Origin: Rhodovarius crocodyli
GTDB lineage: Bacteria; Pseudomonadota; Alphaproteobacteria; Acetobacterales; Acetobacteraceae
Direction of reading: 5' to 3'
Assembly (NCBI RefSeq): GCF_004005855.1
Contig: NZ_SACL01000018.1
Location: 1 to 34,609 of the forward strand
DNA length: 34,609 bases
How positions within the stretch are numbered: position 1 is the stretch's first letter; every line of letters begins with the position of its first letter. Below the pieces are notes generated by a model, which saw only the letters and a list, made by a program, of their open reading frames with translations, ran no database searches and was not told the DNA's origin. Shown piece after piece: positions 16,552 through 25,332 of this stretch. Position numbers and translations under genes: made by a program.

Positions 16552-16624
16552 CCAAGGGTCGGAGCGACCCTTGGAACCCATGAGTCAGCGCCCCTGCGCG
16601 ATGGTCCGGGGGCAAGGCCCCCGG
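16552..16624. terminator. Hairpins between the convergent Bug receptor genes
   Basis: A perfect 10-bp stem CCAAGGGTCG/CGACCCTTGG with loop GAG (16552-16574) is followed by CCGGGGGC/GCCCCCGG with loop AAG (16606-16624). The latter lies 9 bases beyond the stop of the minus-strand receptor. They can end transcription arriving from either side. Confidence 0.5.
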
Positions 16625-16633
16625 GGCGCGCCC

Positions 16634-17611
16634 CTACTCCGCCCGGATGCCCACGCGGCGGATCAGGTCTCCCAGCCGGGCGAATTGTTGTTCGTTGCGA
16701 CGTTGGTATTCCTCGGGGGTGCCGGGGATGGGGGCAGCACCCAGTTCCATGAGGCGCGAGGCGTGTTCGGCCTTGCCGAGGCCCGCGCGCAGGGCTGTGT
16801 TGGCGCGGGTGATGACCTCGGGCGGGGTGCCGCGCGGGGCGACCAGGCCGAACCAGGCCGTGACCTCGTAGCCTGGCAGGGTCTCGCCGATGGCGGGGAT
16901 GTCGCGGGCGGCGGACCAGCGGTTGGCGCTGGTCACGCCGATGCCGACCAGCGCGCCGGAGCGCACATGCGGCAGGATGGAGGGCAGGTTGTCGCTGCCG
17001 TAGTCGATGCGGCCGGGCAGCAGGTCGGTCATCATGGGCGCGCTGCCGCGATAGGGCACATGGGTCGCCTCGATGCCGGCCATCAGGCGGAACAGTTCGG
17101 CCGCGAGGTGGGTGGAGCCGCCGATGCTGGTCTCGCCATAGGAAAGCCGGCGCCGCTTGGCCAGGTCGATCAGGCCCGCGACGTCACGCACGCCTAGGCC
17201 CGGGTGGGCCGCGATCAGGTTGGGCACTTCCGCGATCTGGCTGATCGGCAGGAAGTCTGTCAGCGGGTCATAGCCCGCATTGCTGTAGAGGTGCGGGTTG
17301 ATGGCGTTGGTGCCGGGCGAGCCCAGCAGCAGCGTGTAGCCATCGGGCGCGCTGCGCAGCACGGCCTGGGCCGCGATGTTGGACCCGGCGCCGGGCCGGT
17401 TCTCCACCACGAAGGGCTGGCCCAGTTCCTCCTGCAGGGCCTGGGCTGCGACGCGGCCCAGGATGTCGGTGGTGCCGCCGGCGGGGAAGCCCACCATGAT
17501 GCGCACCGGCCGGTTGGGCCAGGCGCCTTGCGCGGCGGCCGGCGCTGCGAGCATCGCAGCCGCGCAGGCCCCCTGGCCCAACACGGCACGACGGGTGATC
17601 CCGTGGTTCAT
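16634..17611 (-). CDS. Bug/TctC-family periplasmic substrate-binding protein (copy 2)
   Basis: A 325-residue receptor with a Tat-like signal (MNHGITRRAVLGQG...APAAAQG) and Bug motifs VRIMVGFPAGGTTDILGR, VVENRPGAGSNIA and LSYGETSIGGSTHLAAE. The ATG at 17611 is preceded by a GGGAGGG ribosome-binding site on the minus strand. The amidase gene ends 62 bp upstream in the same direction, so the two are probably one transcript. The receptor may therefore bind an amide or the acid released by the amidase. That link is inference; orphan Bug genes are often beside an enzyme gene for their ligand. No membrane permease partner is nearby. Confidence 0.93.
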   Translation of the reverse strand: MNHGITRRAVLGQGACAAAMLAAPAAAQGAWPNRPVRIMVGFPAGGTTDILGRVAAQALQEELGQPFVVENRPGAGSNIAAQAVLRSAPDGYTLLLGSPGTNAINPHLYSNAGYDPLTDFLPISQIAEVPNLIAAHPGLGVRDVAGLIDLAKRRRLSYGETSIGGSTHLAAELFRLMAGIEATHVPYRGSAPMMTDLLPGRIDYGSDNLPSILPHVRSGALVGIGVTSANRWSAARDIPAIGETLPGYEVTAWFGLVAPRGTPPEVITRANTALRAGLGKAEHASRLMELGAAPIPGTPEEYQRRNEQQFARLGDLIRRVGIRAE

Positions 17612-17673
17612 TCTGGCGCCCTCCCGAGGCTTGTTTGGATCAAGTATCGGGAGGCATGGGTTGCGCCGTCAAC

Positions 17674-19107
17674 TTATCCCATTCTGTTATCCATACGGGC
17701 CCACAACTGTTGCGACAGCGTGCCCAGCCGATCCTCGATGGCGATCATCGCGTCCACGACCAGGTCCTCGCGCCAGCGCTGGCCCAGGATCTGCACGCCG
17801 ATGGGCTTCGGCCCCTCCGGGTAGTCGCCCAGGGCCGCCGGCACATTGCCCGCCGGCAGGCCCAGGTAATTGCCCAGCATGGACCAATGGGACTGGCCGA
17901 TGGTCTCGCGCAGGCCCTCCGCCCCCTCGGCGTCGCGGCCGGGGGCATAGAAGGGCAAGGGGTGGAAGGGCGACAGGAACAGCGGGTATTCCGCCATCAG
18001 CACCGACCACTGGCGCGCGTAGAAGGTGCGGCGGGCCAGCATCTCCAGCATCGGCTTCATCTCGACGGTGGGGGTGCGGCGGTAATTCTCCTCGAACACG
18101 CCGGCGATGGCGGGGGAGCCGTATCTGGCGATGTCCTCGGCCATCAACTGATAGCTTTCGGTCATCAGCGCGCTTCGGCCCTCGAAGGCGATTTCCTTCA
18201 GCGAGGGCGGGGTCACTTCCTCGACCACATAGCCCGCATCGGCCAGCGCGGCGCGGGCGGCCAGCAGCGCCTTCTCCACCTGCGGGTCCAGCGGCAGGTC
18301 CACCACGGCCAGGCTGAAGCCCACCTTGAGCGGACCTTGCGGCGCCGGGCCGCGCCAGGGCAGCGGCACATGGAACGGGTCGCGCGCGTCGGGCGCGATC
18401 ATGGTCGGCATGGACAGGTGCAGGTCGCGCGCCGTGCGGGTGATCAGGCCCTGCGCCGACATCTGCTGGGCCAGAATGCCGCGCTCGACGGTCTGGGACG
18501 GGTTGTAGACCGCGATGCGCCCGACCCCGGGCTTCACCGTGACCACGCCGTTGCCGGCGGCCGGGAAGCGCAGGGAACCGCCGATATCGTTGCCATGCGC
18601 CAGCGCGCCGATGCCGGCGGCCACCGCCGCCCCCGCCCCGCCCGAGGAACCGCCGGGGCTGAGATGCCTGCCCCAGGGGTTCCAGGTGCGGCCATGAATG
18701 GGGTTGTCCGTGTCGCAGCGGCGGGAGAACTCGGGCACATTGGTGCGTCCGATCACCACGGCCCCCGCATCCAGCAGGTTCTTCACCAGGGGCGCGTCGC
18801 CGGGGGCGCGCATGTCCTTGAAGGCGACGACGCCGTTGGAACTGCTCTCGCCCTTCTGGTCGATGTTGATCTTGATGGTGACGGGCACGCCGTGCAGCGG
18901 GCCCTTGGGGCCTTTCGCGGCATCCAGCGCCTTGGCGCGAACCAGCGCCGCCTCCGACAGATCCGTCACCACCGCGTTCAGCCCCGGATTCACCGCATGC
19001 ATGCGGTCGATCGAGGACTGCACGGCCTCCTGCGCGCTGACCTCGCCGGATTGCAGCAGGCGGGAGAGATCGGTGGCGTCGAGCTGCCAGAGGGGGATGG
19101 AGGGCAT
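17674..19107 (-). CDS. Amidase-signature-family amidohydrolase
   Basis: A 477-residue amidase of the amidase-signature family, full length. The Ser-Ser-Lys triad is visible: Lys79 in VPVTIKINID, Ser154 in SPGGSSGGAGAA and nucleophile Ser178 in NDIGGSLRFPA. The start MPSIPLWQLDATDLSRLLQSGEVSAQEAV is the usual helical beginning. These enzymes hydrolyse a carbon-nitrogen amide bond; the substrate cannot be read from sequence, and the family also includes GatA. The absence of gatB or gatC neighbours and the adjacent Bug receptor favour a catabolic amidase. There is no signal peptide, so it is cytoplasmic. Confidence 0.9.
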   Translation of the reverse strand: MPSIPLWQLDATDLSRLLQSGEVSAQEAVQSSIDRMHAVNPGLNAVVTDLSEAALVRAKALDAAKGPKGPLHGVPVTIKINIDQKGESSSNGVVAFKDMRAPGDAPLVKNLLDAGAVVIGRTNVPEFSRRCDTDNPIHGRTWNPWGRHLSPGGSSGGAGAAVAAGIGALAHGNDIGGSLRFPAAGNGVVTVKPGVGRIAVYNPSQTVERGILAQQMSAQGLITRTARDLHLSMPTMIAPDARDPFHVPLPWRGPAPQGPLKVGFSLAVVDLPLDPQVEKALLAARAALADAGYVVEEVTPPSLKEIAFEGRSALMTESYQLMAEDIARYGSPAIAGVFEENYRRTPTVEMKPMLEMLARRTFYARQWSVLMAEYPLFLSPFHPLPFYAPGRDAEGAEGLRETIGQSHWSMLGNYLGLPAGNVPAALGDYPEGPKPIGVQILGQRWREDLVVDAMIAIEDRLGTLSQQLWARMDNRMG

Positions 19108-19375
19108 GGACGTTACGGCCTTCGTTGCGATGATGGCATCGAGGCATCATCGCGGGGGGCGCGCAAGACCAGGGGCCTTGCCCCCGCCCCCCGCGCAGGG
19201 GCCCTGCCCCTGCACCCCGCCAGGACCGTAGCGGCCCTGGACCCCGGGGATTTGGCGCTTATCCTGCCAAGGTTTTTTCTGTTTGATTTCAATAATAAAA
19301 ATGGCGCCCCGCTGATCCGGCAAAGGCGCCAAACTCCTATCAGGAGCTTAAGGGACCGGGGGCAAAGCCCCCGCC
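19108..19375. other. Structured 268-bp intergenic region between amidase and mfd
   Basis: Contains GGGGC-CTT-GCCCC (19172-19184), CAGGGGC-CCT-GCCCCTG (19196-19212) and an imperfect stem around the CCAGGACCG/CGGCCCTGG pair (19220s-19240s). A 40-bp AT-rich island follows at about 19270-19300. TTTGGCGC (19251-19258) can pair with GCGCCAAA (19326-19333), while TGGCGCC (19302-19308) can pair with the same right arm (19325-19331). A small CTCCT/AGGAG hairpin lies at 19334-19346. No gene is visible. Confidence 0.6.
19357..19373 (-). terminator. Hairpin terminator of mfd
   Basis: CGGGGGC/GCCCCCG with loop AAA, ending 2 bases beyond the mfd stop codon on the minus strand. Same GGGGC-N3-GCCCC type as at the other gene ends. 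Confidence 0.5.
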
Positions 19376-22300
19376 TTACCCCGCCTTCTTCACGATCCGG
19401 GCCAGCGCCAGCAGCATGTCGCGCGCGGCCTTCACCCGGTCCGCCAGGCCCATGTCGCGCAGCAGGGCCAGCTTGTGGTCCGGCCGCAGCTTCACCAGCC
19501 CCTTCTGCGCCGCCACCCAGGTGACGAGCCCCGCCGGGTCCACGAACTGGTTGCGGAAGAAGCCCAGCACCACGCCCTTCGGGCCCGCATCCAGCCGGTC
19601 CACGCCCGCGATCTTGCACAGGCGCTTGATGGCGACGACGGAAAGCAGGTTCTCCACCTCCGCCGGAACGGTGCCGAAGCGGTCGGCCAGCTCGGCGGCC
19701 AGCGCCTCGCTCTCGGCATCGTCGTTCAGCTGGCCGATGCGCCGGTACAGGCCGAGCCGCACCGGCAGCTCCTGCACATAGGTCTCGGGGATCAGCACCG
19801 GCAGGCCCAGCTGGATATTGGGCGTGAAGTCGCGCGCGGCCTCGTTGCGCTTGCCGCGCCCGGCCCGCATGTCGGCCACCGCATCCTCCAGCATCTGCTG
19901 GTACAGTTCGATGCCGACCTCGCGGATATGGCCCGACTGCTCGTCGCCCAGCAGGTTGCCGGCGCCGCGGATGTCCAGATCATGGCTGGCCAGGGTGAAG
20001 CCGGCGCCGAGGTTATCCAGCGTCTGCATCACCTCCAGCCGCTTCTGCGCCGAGGCCGAGAGCCGCTGCGAGGCAGGCCAGGTGAGGTAGGCGTAGCCGC
20101 GCTGCTTGCCGCGCCCCACGCGCCCGCGCAGCTGGTACAGCTGCGCCAGGCCGAACATGTCCGCGCGATGGATCAGCAGCGTGTTCACCGCCGGCATGTC
20201 CAGGCCCGATTCCACGATGTTGGTGGCCAGCAGGATGTCGTGCTTGCCGTCGCTGAACTCGGTCATCACCCGTTCCAGCTCGGTGCCGGAGAGACGCCCA
20301 TGCGCCTCCACCACGCGCGCCTCGGGCACGATCTCGGCCAGGCGCTCCCGCAGCTTCGGCATGTCCTCCAGCCGCGGGGTCACGCAGAAGATCTGCCCGC
20401 CGCGGAAACGCTCGCGCTGGATGGCCTCGCGCAGCACCACCGGGTCCCACGGCATGATGAAGGTGCGCACGGCCAGGCGGTCGACCGGCGGGGTCGCGAT
20501 GATGCTCATCTCCCGCACGCCGGACAGCGCCAGCTGCAGCGTGCGCGGGATGGGGGTGGCGGTCAGCGTCAGCACATGCACGTCGGTCTTGAGCGCCTTC
20601 AGGCGCTCCTTGTGGGCCACGCCGAAATGCTGCTCCTCGTCCACGATCACGAGGCCGAGGTTGTCGAACTCGATGCCCTTGGCCAGCAGCGCATGGGTGC
20701 CGACGACGATGTTGATGTCGCCCGAGGCGATGCCTGCCTTCACCAGCGCCGCTTCCTTGGCGGTGACCATGCGCGACAGCTGCGCCACCTTCACCGGCAG
20801 CCCCTCGAACCGGGCGGAGAAGGTGCGGAAATGCTGGCGCGCCAGCAGGGTGGTGGGCACCACGACGGCCACCTGCGAACCGCTCATGGCGGCCACGAAG
20901 GCGGCCCGCAGCGCCACCTCGGTCTTGCCGAAGCCCACATCGCCGCAGATCAGCCGGTCCATCGGGCGGCCGGAGTTGAAATCCTCCAGCACATCCGCGA
21001 TCGCGCGGGACTGGTCCTCTGTCTCGGCGAAGGGGAAGCGGGCGCAGAATTCGTCCCAGGCGCCCTCGGGCGGGGCGAAGGATTCGGCTTCGCGGGTCTG
21101 GCGCTCGGCCGCGATGCGGATCAGCTGGCCCGCCATGTCGGCGATGCGCTGCTTGGCCTTGGCCTTGCGCGTCTGCCAGGAGGCCCCGCCCAGCTTGTCG
21201 AGCGACACGCCGGCGGTTTCCGTGCCGAAGCGCGACAGGATCTCGATGTTCTCGACCGGGACATACAGCTTGTCCCCGCCGTCATAGATCAGCTTCAGGC
21301 AGTCATGCGGCGCGCCGGAGACGGCCAGCGTCTCCAGCCCGTCATAGCGGCCGATGCCGTGGTCCTGGTGCACCAGCAGGTCGCCCAGCTCGATGCCCGT
21401 GGCGTCGGAGATGAACTGGTCCGCGCGCTTGCGCCGGCGCGGCGGGCGGGCGATGCGCTCACCCAGCAGGTCCTGCTCGCCGCAGACGGCCAGGTCGTCG
21501 CTGGTGAAGCCGCGTTCCAGCCCCAGCACCGCCACCGCGATGATCGCGCGGTCCAGCTTCCGGGCGGCATAGATGTCGTCCACGAATTCCGCGGCGACGC
21601 GGTTTTCCGCCAGCATGTGGCGCAGGCGCTCGGCGGAGCCCTTGGTCCAGGCGGCCAGGATGTTGCGCCGCCCGCGGGAAAGCTGGGTCTCGGCATGGGC
21701 GGAATAGGCGCGGAAGACATTCTCGCCGGCCTGGCGCACCTCGGCGAAGACGCGGCCCTGGCGGCCGCCGGCATCCATGCCGGGCGCGCCCTCGGGCTGG
21801 GCGAAGGGGTTGAAGTGCTGCGGGCGGCAGGGGGCGAGCATCGCGTCCCACTCGCGCCGCGTCAGGTACAGCCTGGCCGGGGGGGCGGGGCGATAGGGCA
21901 CCTCGCCCTCATTCAGCCGGGCGGGCACGCGGCGGGCCTCGTAATGGTCGGCCACCATTTCCAGCCGGGCGGCCAGCGCGTCCTCGGCCTGGTAGTCCAG
22001 GCTCAGGTGGCAGCCTTCCGCACCCAGATGGTCGATCAGCGTTTCCATGGCCTCATGGAACAGGCCGGCCCAATGCTCCATGCCCGGATGGCGGCGGCCC
22101 GCGCTGATCGAGACATAGAGCGGGTCCTCGGCGGCGGCGGCGCCGAATAGCTCCCGGTAGCCGGTGCGGAAGCGCTCGATGCCGTCCGCATCCAGGAACA
22201 CCTCGCCCACCGGCCGCAGGGACAGCGCGCCGGCATGGGTGCCGCTGCGCTGCGTGGCGGGATCGAAATGGCGCATGCCGTCGATCTCGTCGCCGAAGAA

Positions 22301-22828
22301 ATCCAGGCGCAGGGGCTCGCTCTCGCCGGCCGGGAACAGGTCCAGGATGCCGCCGCGCACGGCGTATTCGCCGTGCTCCATCACCGTGCCGGTGCGGTTG
22401 TAGCCGTTGGCGTCCAGGTACTTCACCACCGCCTCGGGCGAGACGCGGGCACCCTTCTTCAGGTTCAGCACGCTGCCCTGGAACACGGCGCGGGGCGGCA
22501 CCTTCTGCACCAGCGCATTCACCGTGGTCAGCACGATGCGGGGCGCGGTGGGGGCTTCCTGCAGGCGCGCCAGGGTGGCCACGCGCTCGGCCACGATCTC
22601 CGGGTTGGGGGAGACACGGTCATAGGGCAGGCAATCCCAGGCCGGGAAGCGCAGCACCTCGGCCTCGGGCATGAAGAAGGTCAGGGCATCGGCCAGGCGG
22701 GCCATGCGCGCGTCGTCGCGCGCCACATGCAGCAGGGGGCCCGTCGTCTCGGCCCGGCGGGCGCGCAGCAGGGCCGCGTCGAAGCCCTCGACGGCGCCAT
22801 AGACGGTCAGCCCCGGACCTGCGCTCAC
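19376..22828 (-). CDS. mfd: Transcription-repair coupling factor Mfd
   Basis: About 1150 residues from a GTG at 22828. Mfd removes RNA polymerase stalled at DNA lesions and recruits UvrA. Domains in order are the UvrB-homology N-terminus (FPAWDCLPYDRVSPNPEIVAERVATL), the CarD-like RNA-polymerase interaction domain around 480-560 (LLVHQDHGIGRYDGLETL), the RecG-like helicase with Walker A GDVGFGKT (about 628) and DEEQHFG (about 728), and the TRCF C-terminal domain. An open frame extends 28 codons further up through sdhE, but that part is an out-of-frame shadow of sdhE. The GTG is 10 bp past the sdhE stop, so they form one operon. A hairpin follows the stop. Confidence 0.95.
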   Translation of the reverse strand: MSAGPGLTVYGAVEGFDAALLRARRAETTGPLLHVARDDARMARLADALTFFMPEAEVLRFPAWDCLPYDRVSPNPEIVAERVATLARLQEAPTAPRIVLTTVNALVQKVPPRAVFQGSVLNLKKGARVSPEAVVKYLDANGYNRTGTVMEHGEYAVRGGILDLFPAGESEPLRLDFFGDEIDGMRHFDPATQRSGTHAGALSLRPVGEVFLDADGIERFRTGYRELFGAAAAEDPLYVSISAGRRHPGMEHWAGLFHEAMETLIDHLGAEGCHLSLDYQAEDALAARLEMVADHYEARRVPARLNEGEVPYRPAPPARLYLTRREWDAMLAPCRPQHFNPFAQPEGAPGMDAGGRQGRVFAEVRQAGENVFRAYSAHAETQLSRGRRNILAAWTKGSAERLRHMLAENRVAAEFVDDIYAARKLDRAIIAVAVLGLERGFTSDDLAVCGEQDLLGERIARPPRRRKRADQFISDATGIELGDLLVHQDHGIGRYDGLETLAVSGAPHDCLKLIYDGGDKLYVPVENIEILSRFGTETAGVSLDKLGGASWQTRKAKAKQRIADMAGQLIRIAAERQTREAESFAPPEGAWDEFCARFPFAETEDQSRAIADVLEDFNSGRPMDRLICGDVGFGKTEVALRAAFVAAMSGSQVAVVVPTTLLARQHFRTFSARFEGLPVKVAQLSRMVTAKEAALVKAGIASGDINIVVGTHALLAKGIEFDNLGLVIVDEEQHFGVAHKERLKALKTDVHVLTLTATPIPRTLQLALSGVREMSIIATPPVDRLAVRTFIMPWDPVVLREAIQRERFRGGQIFCVTPRLEDMPKLRERLAEIVPEARVVEAHGRLSGTELERVMTEFSDGKHDILLATNIVESGLDMPAVNTLLIHRADMFGLAQLYQLRGRVGRGKQRGYAYLTWPASQRLSASAQKRLEVMQTLDNLGAGFTLASHDLDIRGAGNLLGDEQSGHIREVGIELYQQMLEDAVADMRAGRGKRNEAARDFTPNIQLGLPVLIPETYVQELPVRLGLYRRIGQLNDDAESEALAAELADRFGTVPAEVENLLSVVAIKRLCKIAGVDRLDAGPKGVVLGFFRNQFVDPAGLVTWVAAQKGLVKLRPDHKLALLRDMGLADRVKAARDMLLALARIVKKAG

Positions 22829-22838
22829 GCGAGGTGGC

Positions 22839-23123
22839 TCATTGGGGCTTGCCCGCGCCGGGCAGGCCGCATTCGGCCAGCAGCCGGTCCAGCATGGGAG
22901 TGGCATGGGCACTGGGCACCGGCTGGCGGCCGGTCAGCCAGTCGGTCAGGTCCACGTCCTGGTGTTCCAGCACGGCTTCCAGCTCATCCAGCTCGGCATC
23001 GGAGAATCCGGCGATATGGCGCGCGACGAAGCCGCCGATCATCAGATCGGCTTCCTTGGTGCCGCGGTGATGCGCACGGAACAGCAGGCGCCGGCGCCGG
23101 GGGGAGAGTGTCGGGTCCGTCAT
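22839..23123 (-). CDS. sdhE: FAD assembly factor SdhE (DUF339/Sdh5 family)
   Basis: A 94-residue SdhE, which helps attach FAD covalently to the succinate dehydrogenase flavoprotein. The signature RGTKEADLMIGGFVARHI has the conserved R-G-x-x-E (Arg20, Gly21, Glu24). Length and helical composition match the family. It is immediately upstream of mfd and divergent from recG with only 21 bp between start codons; this neighbourhood is common in alphaproteobacteria. No ribosome-binding site is seen ahead of the ATG, and the promoter candidate ends about 9 bases away, suggesting a leaderless message. Confidence 0.93.
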   Translation of the reverse strand: MTDPTLSPRRRRLLFRAHHRGTKEADLMIGGFVARHIAGFSDAELDELEAVLEHQDVDLTDWLTGRQPVPSAHATPMLDRLLAECGLPGAGKPQ

Positions 23124-23131
23124 GGCAGTGG

Positions 23132-23161
23132 CATATAAGGGCGCGTGGAACATCCTGTCAG
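23132..23161 (-). promoter_or_regulatory. Candidate promoter of sdhE-mfd, overlapping recG start
   Basis: On the minus strand CTGACA (23161-23156) is a five-of-six match to the -35 consensus. It is followed after 17-18 bp by TTATATG (about 23138-23132) as -10. Transcription would begin within a few bases of the sdhE ATG at 23123. The same AT box read on the plus strand gives TATAAG 6 bases before the recG GTG. Confidence 0.5.
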
Positions 23162-25235
23162 TAGCCCGGAAGCGAGGAATATCAGGCAGGCGCTGCATGC
23201 GCCGCTGATGAGCCTGCGCGGCGTAGGCCCCAAGGGCGCCGGGCTGCTGAAGGAAGCGACCGGCGGCGACCGCATCTGGGACCTGCTGCTGCACCTGCCC
23301 GAACGTTTCGCCAGCCGTGTGCGGGCCGAGTCGCCCGCCGACGCCCCGCCCGACCGCGACGCCGTGCTGCCCTTCACCGCAGAGCGCCACCGGGCCGCGC
23401 GGTCCCGCCAGGGCGCGCGCTATGTGGAGGTGCGGGGCGAATCCGGCGGACAGCGGCTGACCCTGCGCTTCATGAACGGGCAGCTGGGTTGGCTGGAGCA
23501 GCGCCTGCCGGTGGGTGAGCCCCGCTGGATCAGCGGCCGCATCCGGCCCGAGGGCGCGGATTTCTCCGCCATCAGCCCCGATGTCGCGACCGAGGCCACG
23601 GCCCTGCCGGAGCGCGAGCCGGTCTGGCCCCTGACGGCCGGGCTGAACCGGGCGCAGATGGGCAAATACGTCGCGGCCGCCCTGGAGACGGTGCCCGAAC
23701 TGCCCGAATGGCACGACGCCCCCCTGCTGACGCGGGAGAAATGGCCCCCCCTGCCCGCCGCCCTGCGCGCGGCCCATGCCGATGTGGCGCCCGAGGCCCG
23801 CGCGCGCCTGGCCTATGACGAGCAGCTGGCCGACCAGCTGGCGCTCGCCCTGGTCCGCCGCCGCCAGCGCGATGAGCCCGGCCGCGCCATCCTGGGCGAC
23901 GGGCGGCTGCGCGATGCGGCACTGGCGGCTTTCGGGCATCCGCTCACGCCATCCCAGGCGGAGGCCCTGGCCGAGATCGACGCGGATCTTGCCTCGCCCC
24001 ACCGCATGCGCCGGCTGCTGCAGGGCGATGTGGGCGCGGGCAAGACGCTGGTGGCGCTGCTGGCCATGCTGCGGGCGGTGGAATCGGGGGCCCAGGCCGC
24101 GCTGATGGTGCCGACCGAGCTGCTGGCCCGCCAGCACCTGCGCACCCTGTGGCGGCTGTGCAACGCGGCGGGGGTGGCGGTGGCGCTGCTGGCCGGCTCC
24201 GTCACCGGCGCCGAGCGGCGCCGCGTGCTGCGGGGGCTGGCCGACGGCTCCATCCAGATCGTCGTCGGCACCCATGCCCTGTTCCAGGATGCGGTGGAGT
24301 TCCGCGACCTCGCCCTGGCGGTCGTGGACGAACAGCACCGCTTCGGCGTGGAGCAGCGCCTGACCCTGACGGAAAAGGGCGCGAAGGCCGATCTGCTGGT
24401 CATGACCGCCACCCCCATCCCGCGCACCCTGCTGCTGACCCATTGGGGGGAGATGAGCGTCAGCCGCATCCGCCAGAAGCCCGCCGGCCGCCAGCCCATC
24501 ACCACCACCGTCCATGGCCTGTCGCAGCTGGAGGAAGTGATCGCCGCCTGCGGGCGGGCCATGGCCAAGGGCGCGCGCATCTACTGGGTCTGCCCCCATG
24601 TGGCCGAAAGCGAGACCCTGGATGTGGCGGCCGCCGAGACCCGCTTCGCCGAGCTGAAGGAGATGTTCGGCCCCACCGTGGTGATGGCCCACGGCCAGAT
24701 GGACGTGAAGCTGCGGGAGGAAGCGCTGGCCCGTTTCGCGCGCGGGGAGGCGCAGCTGCTGGTGGCCACCACCGTCATCGAGGTGGGGGTGGACGTGCCC
24801 GAGGCGACCATCATGGTCATCGAGCACGCGGAACGCTTCGGCCTGGCGCAGCTGCACCAGCTGCGCGGGCGGGTGGGGCGGGGCGCCGCCCGCAGCTTCT
24901 GCATGCTGCTGTACGACGAATCGGCCGGCCGCGTCGCACGGGACCGCCTGAGCATCCTGCGCGAGTCGGAGGACGGCTTCCTGATCGCCGATGAGGATTT
25001 CCGCCTGCGCGGCGCGGGCGAGGCCCTGGGCACCCGCCAATCCGGCCACGCCATGGCCCGGCTGGCGCTGGAGGACGGGCGCGCCCAGGACAGGCTGGTG
25101 GCCATGGCCCATCAGGACGCCGCCCTGCTGCTGGAACGCGACCCTGGCCTGTCGGGCCCGCGCGGCGCGGCGGCCCGGCTGCTGCTCGGCCTGTTCGGCA
25201 AGGATGCGGCCATGGCGACGCTGGGCGCGGGATGA
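23145..25235 (+). CDS. recG: ATP-dependent DNA helicase RecG
   Basis: A 696-residue RecG, which regresses stalled replication forks and remodels Holliday-like junctions. The N-terminal wedge/OB region is at about 20-200 (LRGVGPKGAGLLKEATGG and the later RFMNGQLGWLEQRL). The helicase core has Walker A GDVGAGKT (294-301), DEQH (395-398) and a C-terminal LHQLRGRVGRGAARS motif VI. The start is a GTG at 23145 (read MEHPVSSPEAR), with no obvious ribosome-binding site and a TATAAG box 6 bases ahead. It is divergent from sdhE-mfd. Length is normal for the family. Confidence 0.95.
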   Translation: MEHPVSSPEARNIRQALHAPLMSLRGVGPKGAGLLKEATGGDRIWDLLLHLPERFASRVRAESPADAPPDRDAVLPFTAERHRAARSRQGARYVEVRGESGGQRLTLRFMNGQLGWLEQRLPVGEPRWISGRIRPEGADFSAISPDVATEATALPEREPVWPLTAGLNRAQMGKYVAAALETVPELPEWHDAPLLTREKWPPLPAALRAAHADVAPEARARLAYDEQLADQLALALVRRRQRDEPGRAILGDGRLRDAALAAFGHPLTPSQAEALAEIDADLASPHRMRRLLQGDVGAGKTLVALLAMLRAVESGAQAALMVPTELLARQHLRTLWRLCNAAGVAVALLAGSVTGAERRRVLRGLADGSIQIVVGTHALFQDAVEFRDLALAVVDEQHRFGVEQRLTLTEKGAKADLLVMTATPIPRTLLLTHWGEMSVSRIRQKPAGRQPITTTVHGLSQLEEVIAACGRAMAKGARIYWVCPHVAESETLDVAAAETRFAELKEMFGPTVVMAHGQMDVKLREEALARFARGEAQLLVATTVIEVGVDVPEATIMVIEHAERFGLAQLHQLRGRVGRGAARSFCMLLYDESAGRVARDRLSILRESEDGFLIADEDFRLRGAGEALGTRQSGHAMARLALEDGRAQDRLVAMAHQDAALLLERDPGLSGPRGAAARLLLGLFGKDAAMATLGAG

Positions 25236-25332
25236 AGTTCCGGCGACCCTTGGTTTTGGTGATGCAGCGGACGCAACAGTCGGATTAATCTCGCGTTAGT
25301 TGCTGGGTTCAGAGAGATAGAGGACGACAAGG

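Noticed and set aside
22829-22912. N-terminal 28-codon extension of mfd
   Set aside because: It runs through sdhE in another frame and gives Cys/Pro-rich residues with no family likeness; the GTG at 22828 is the better start.
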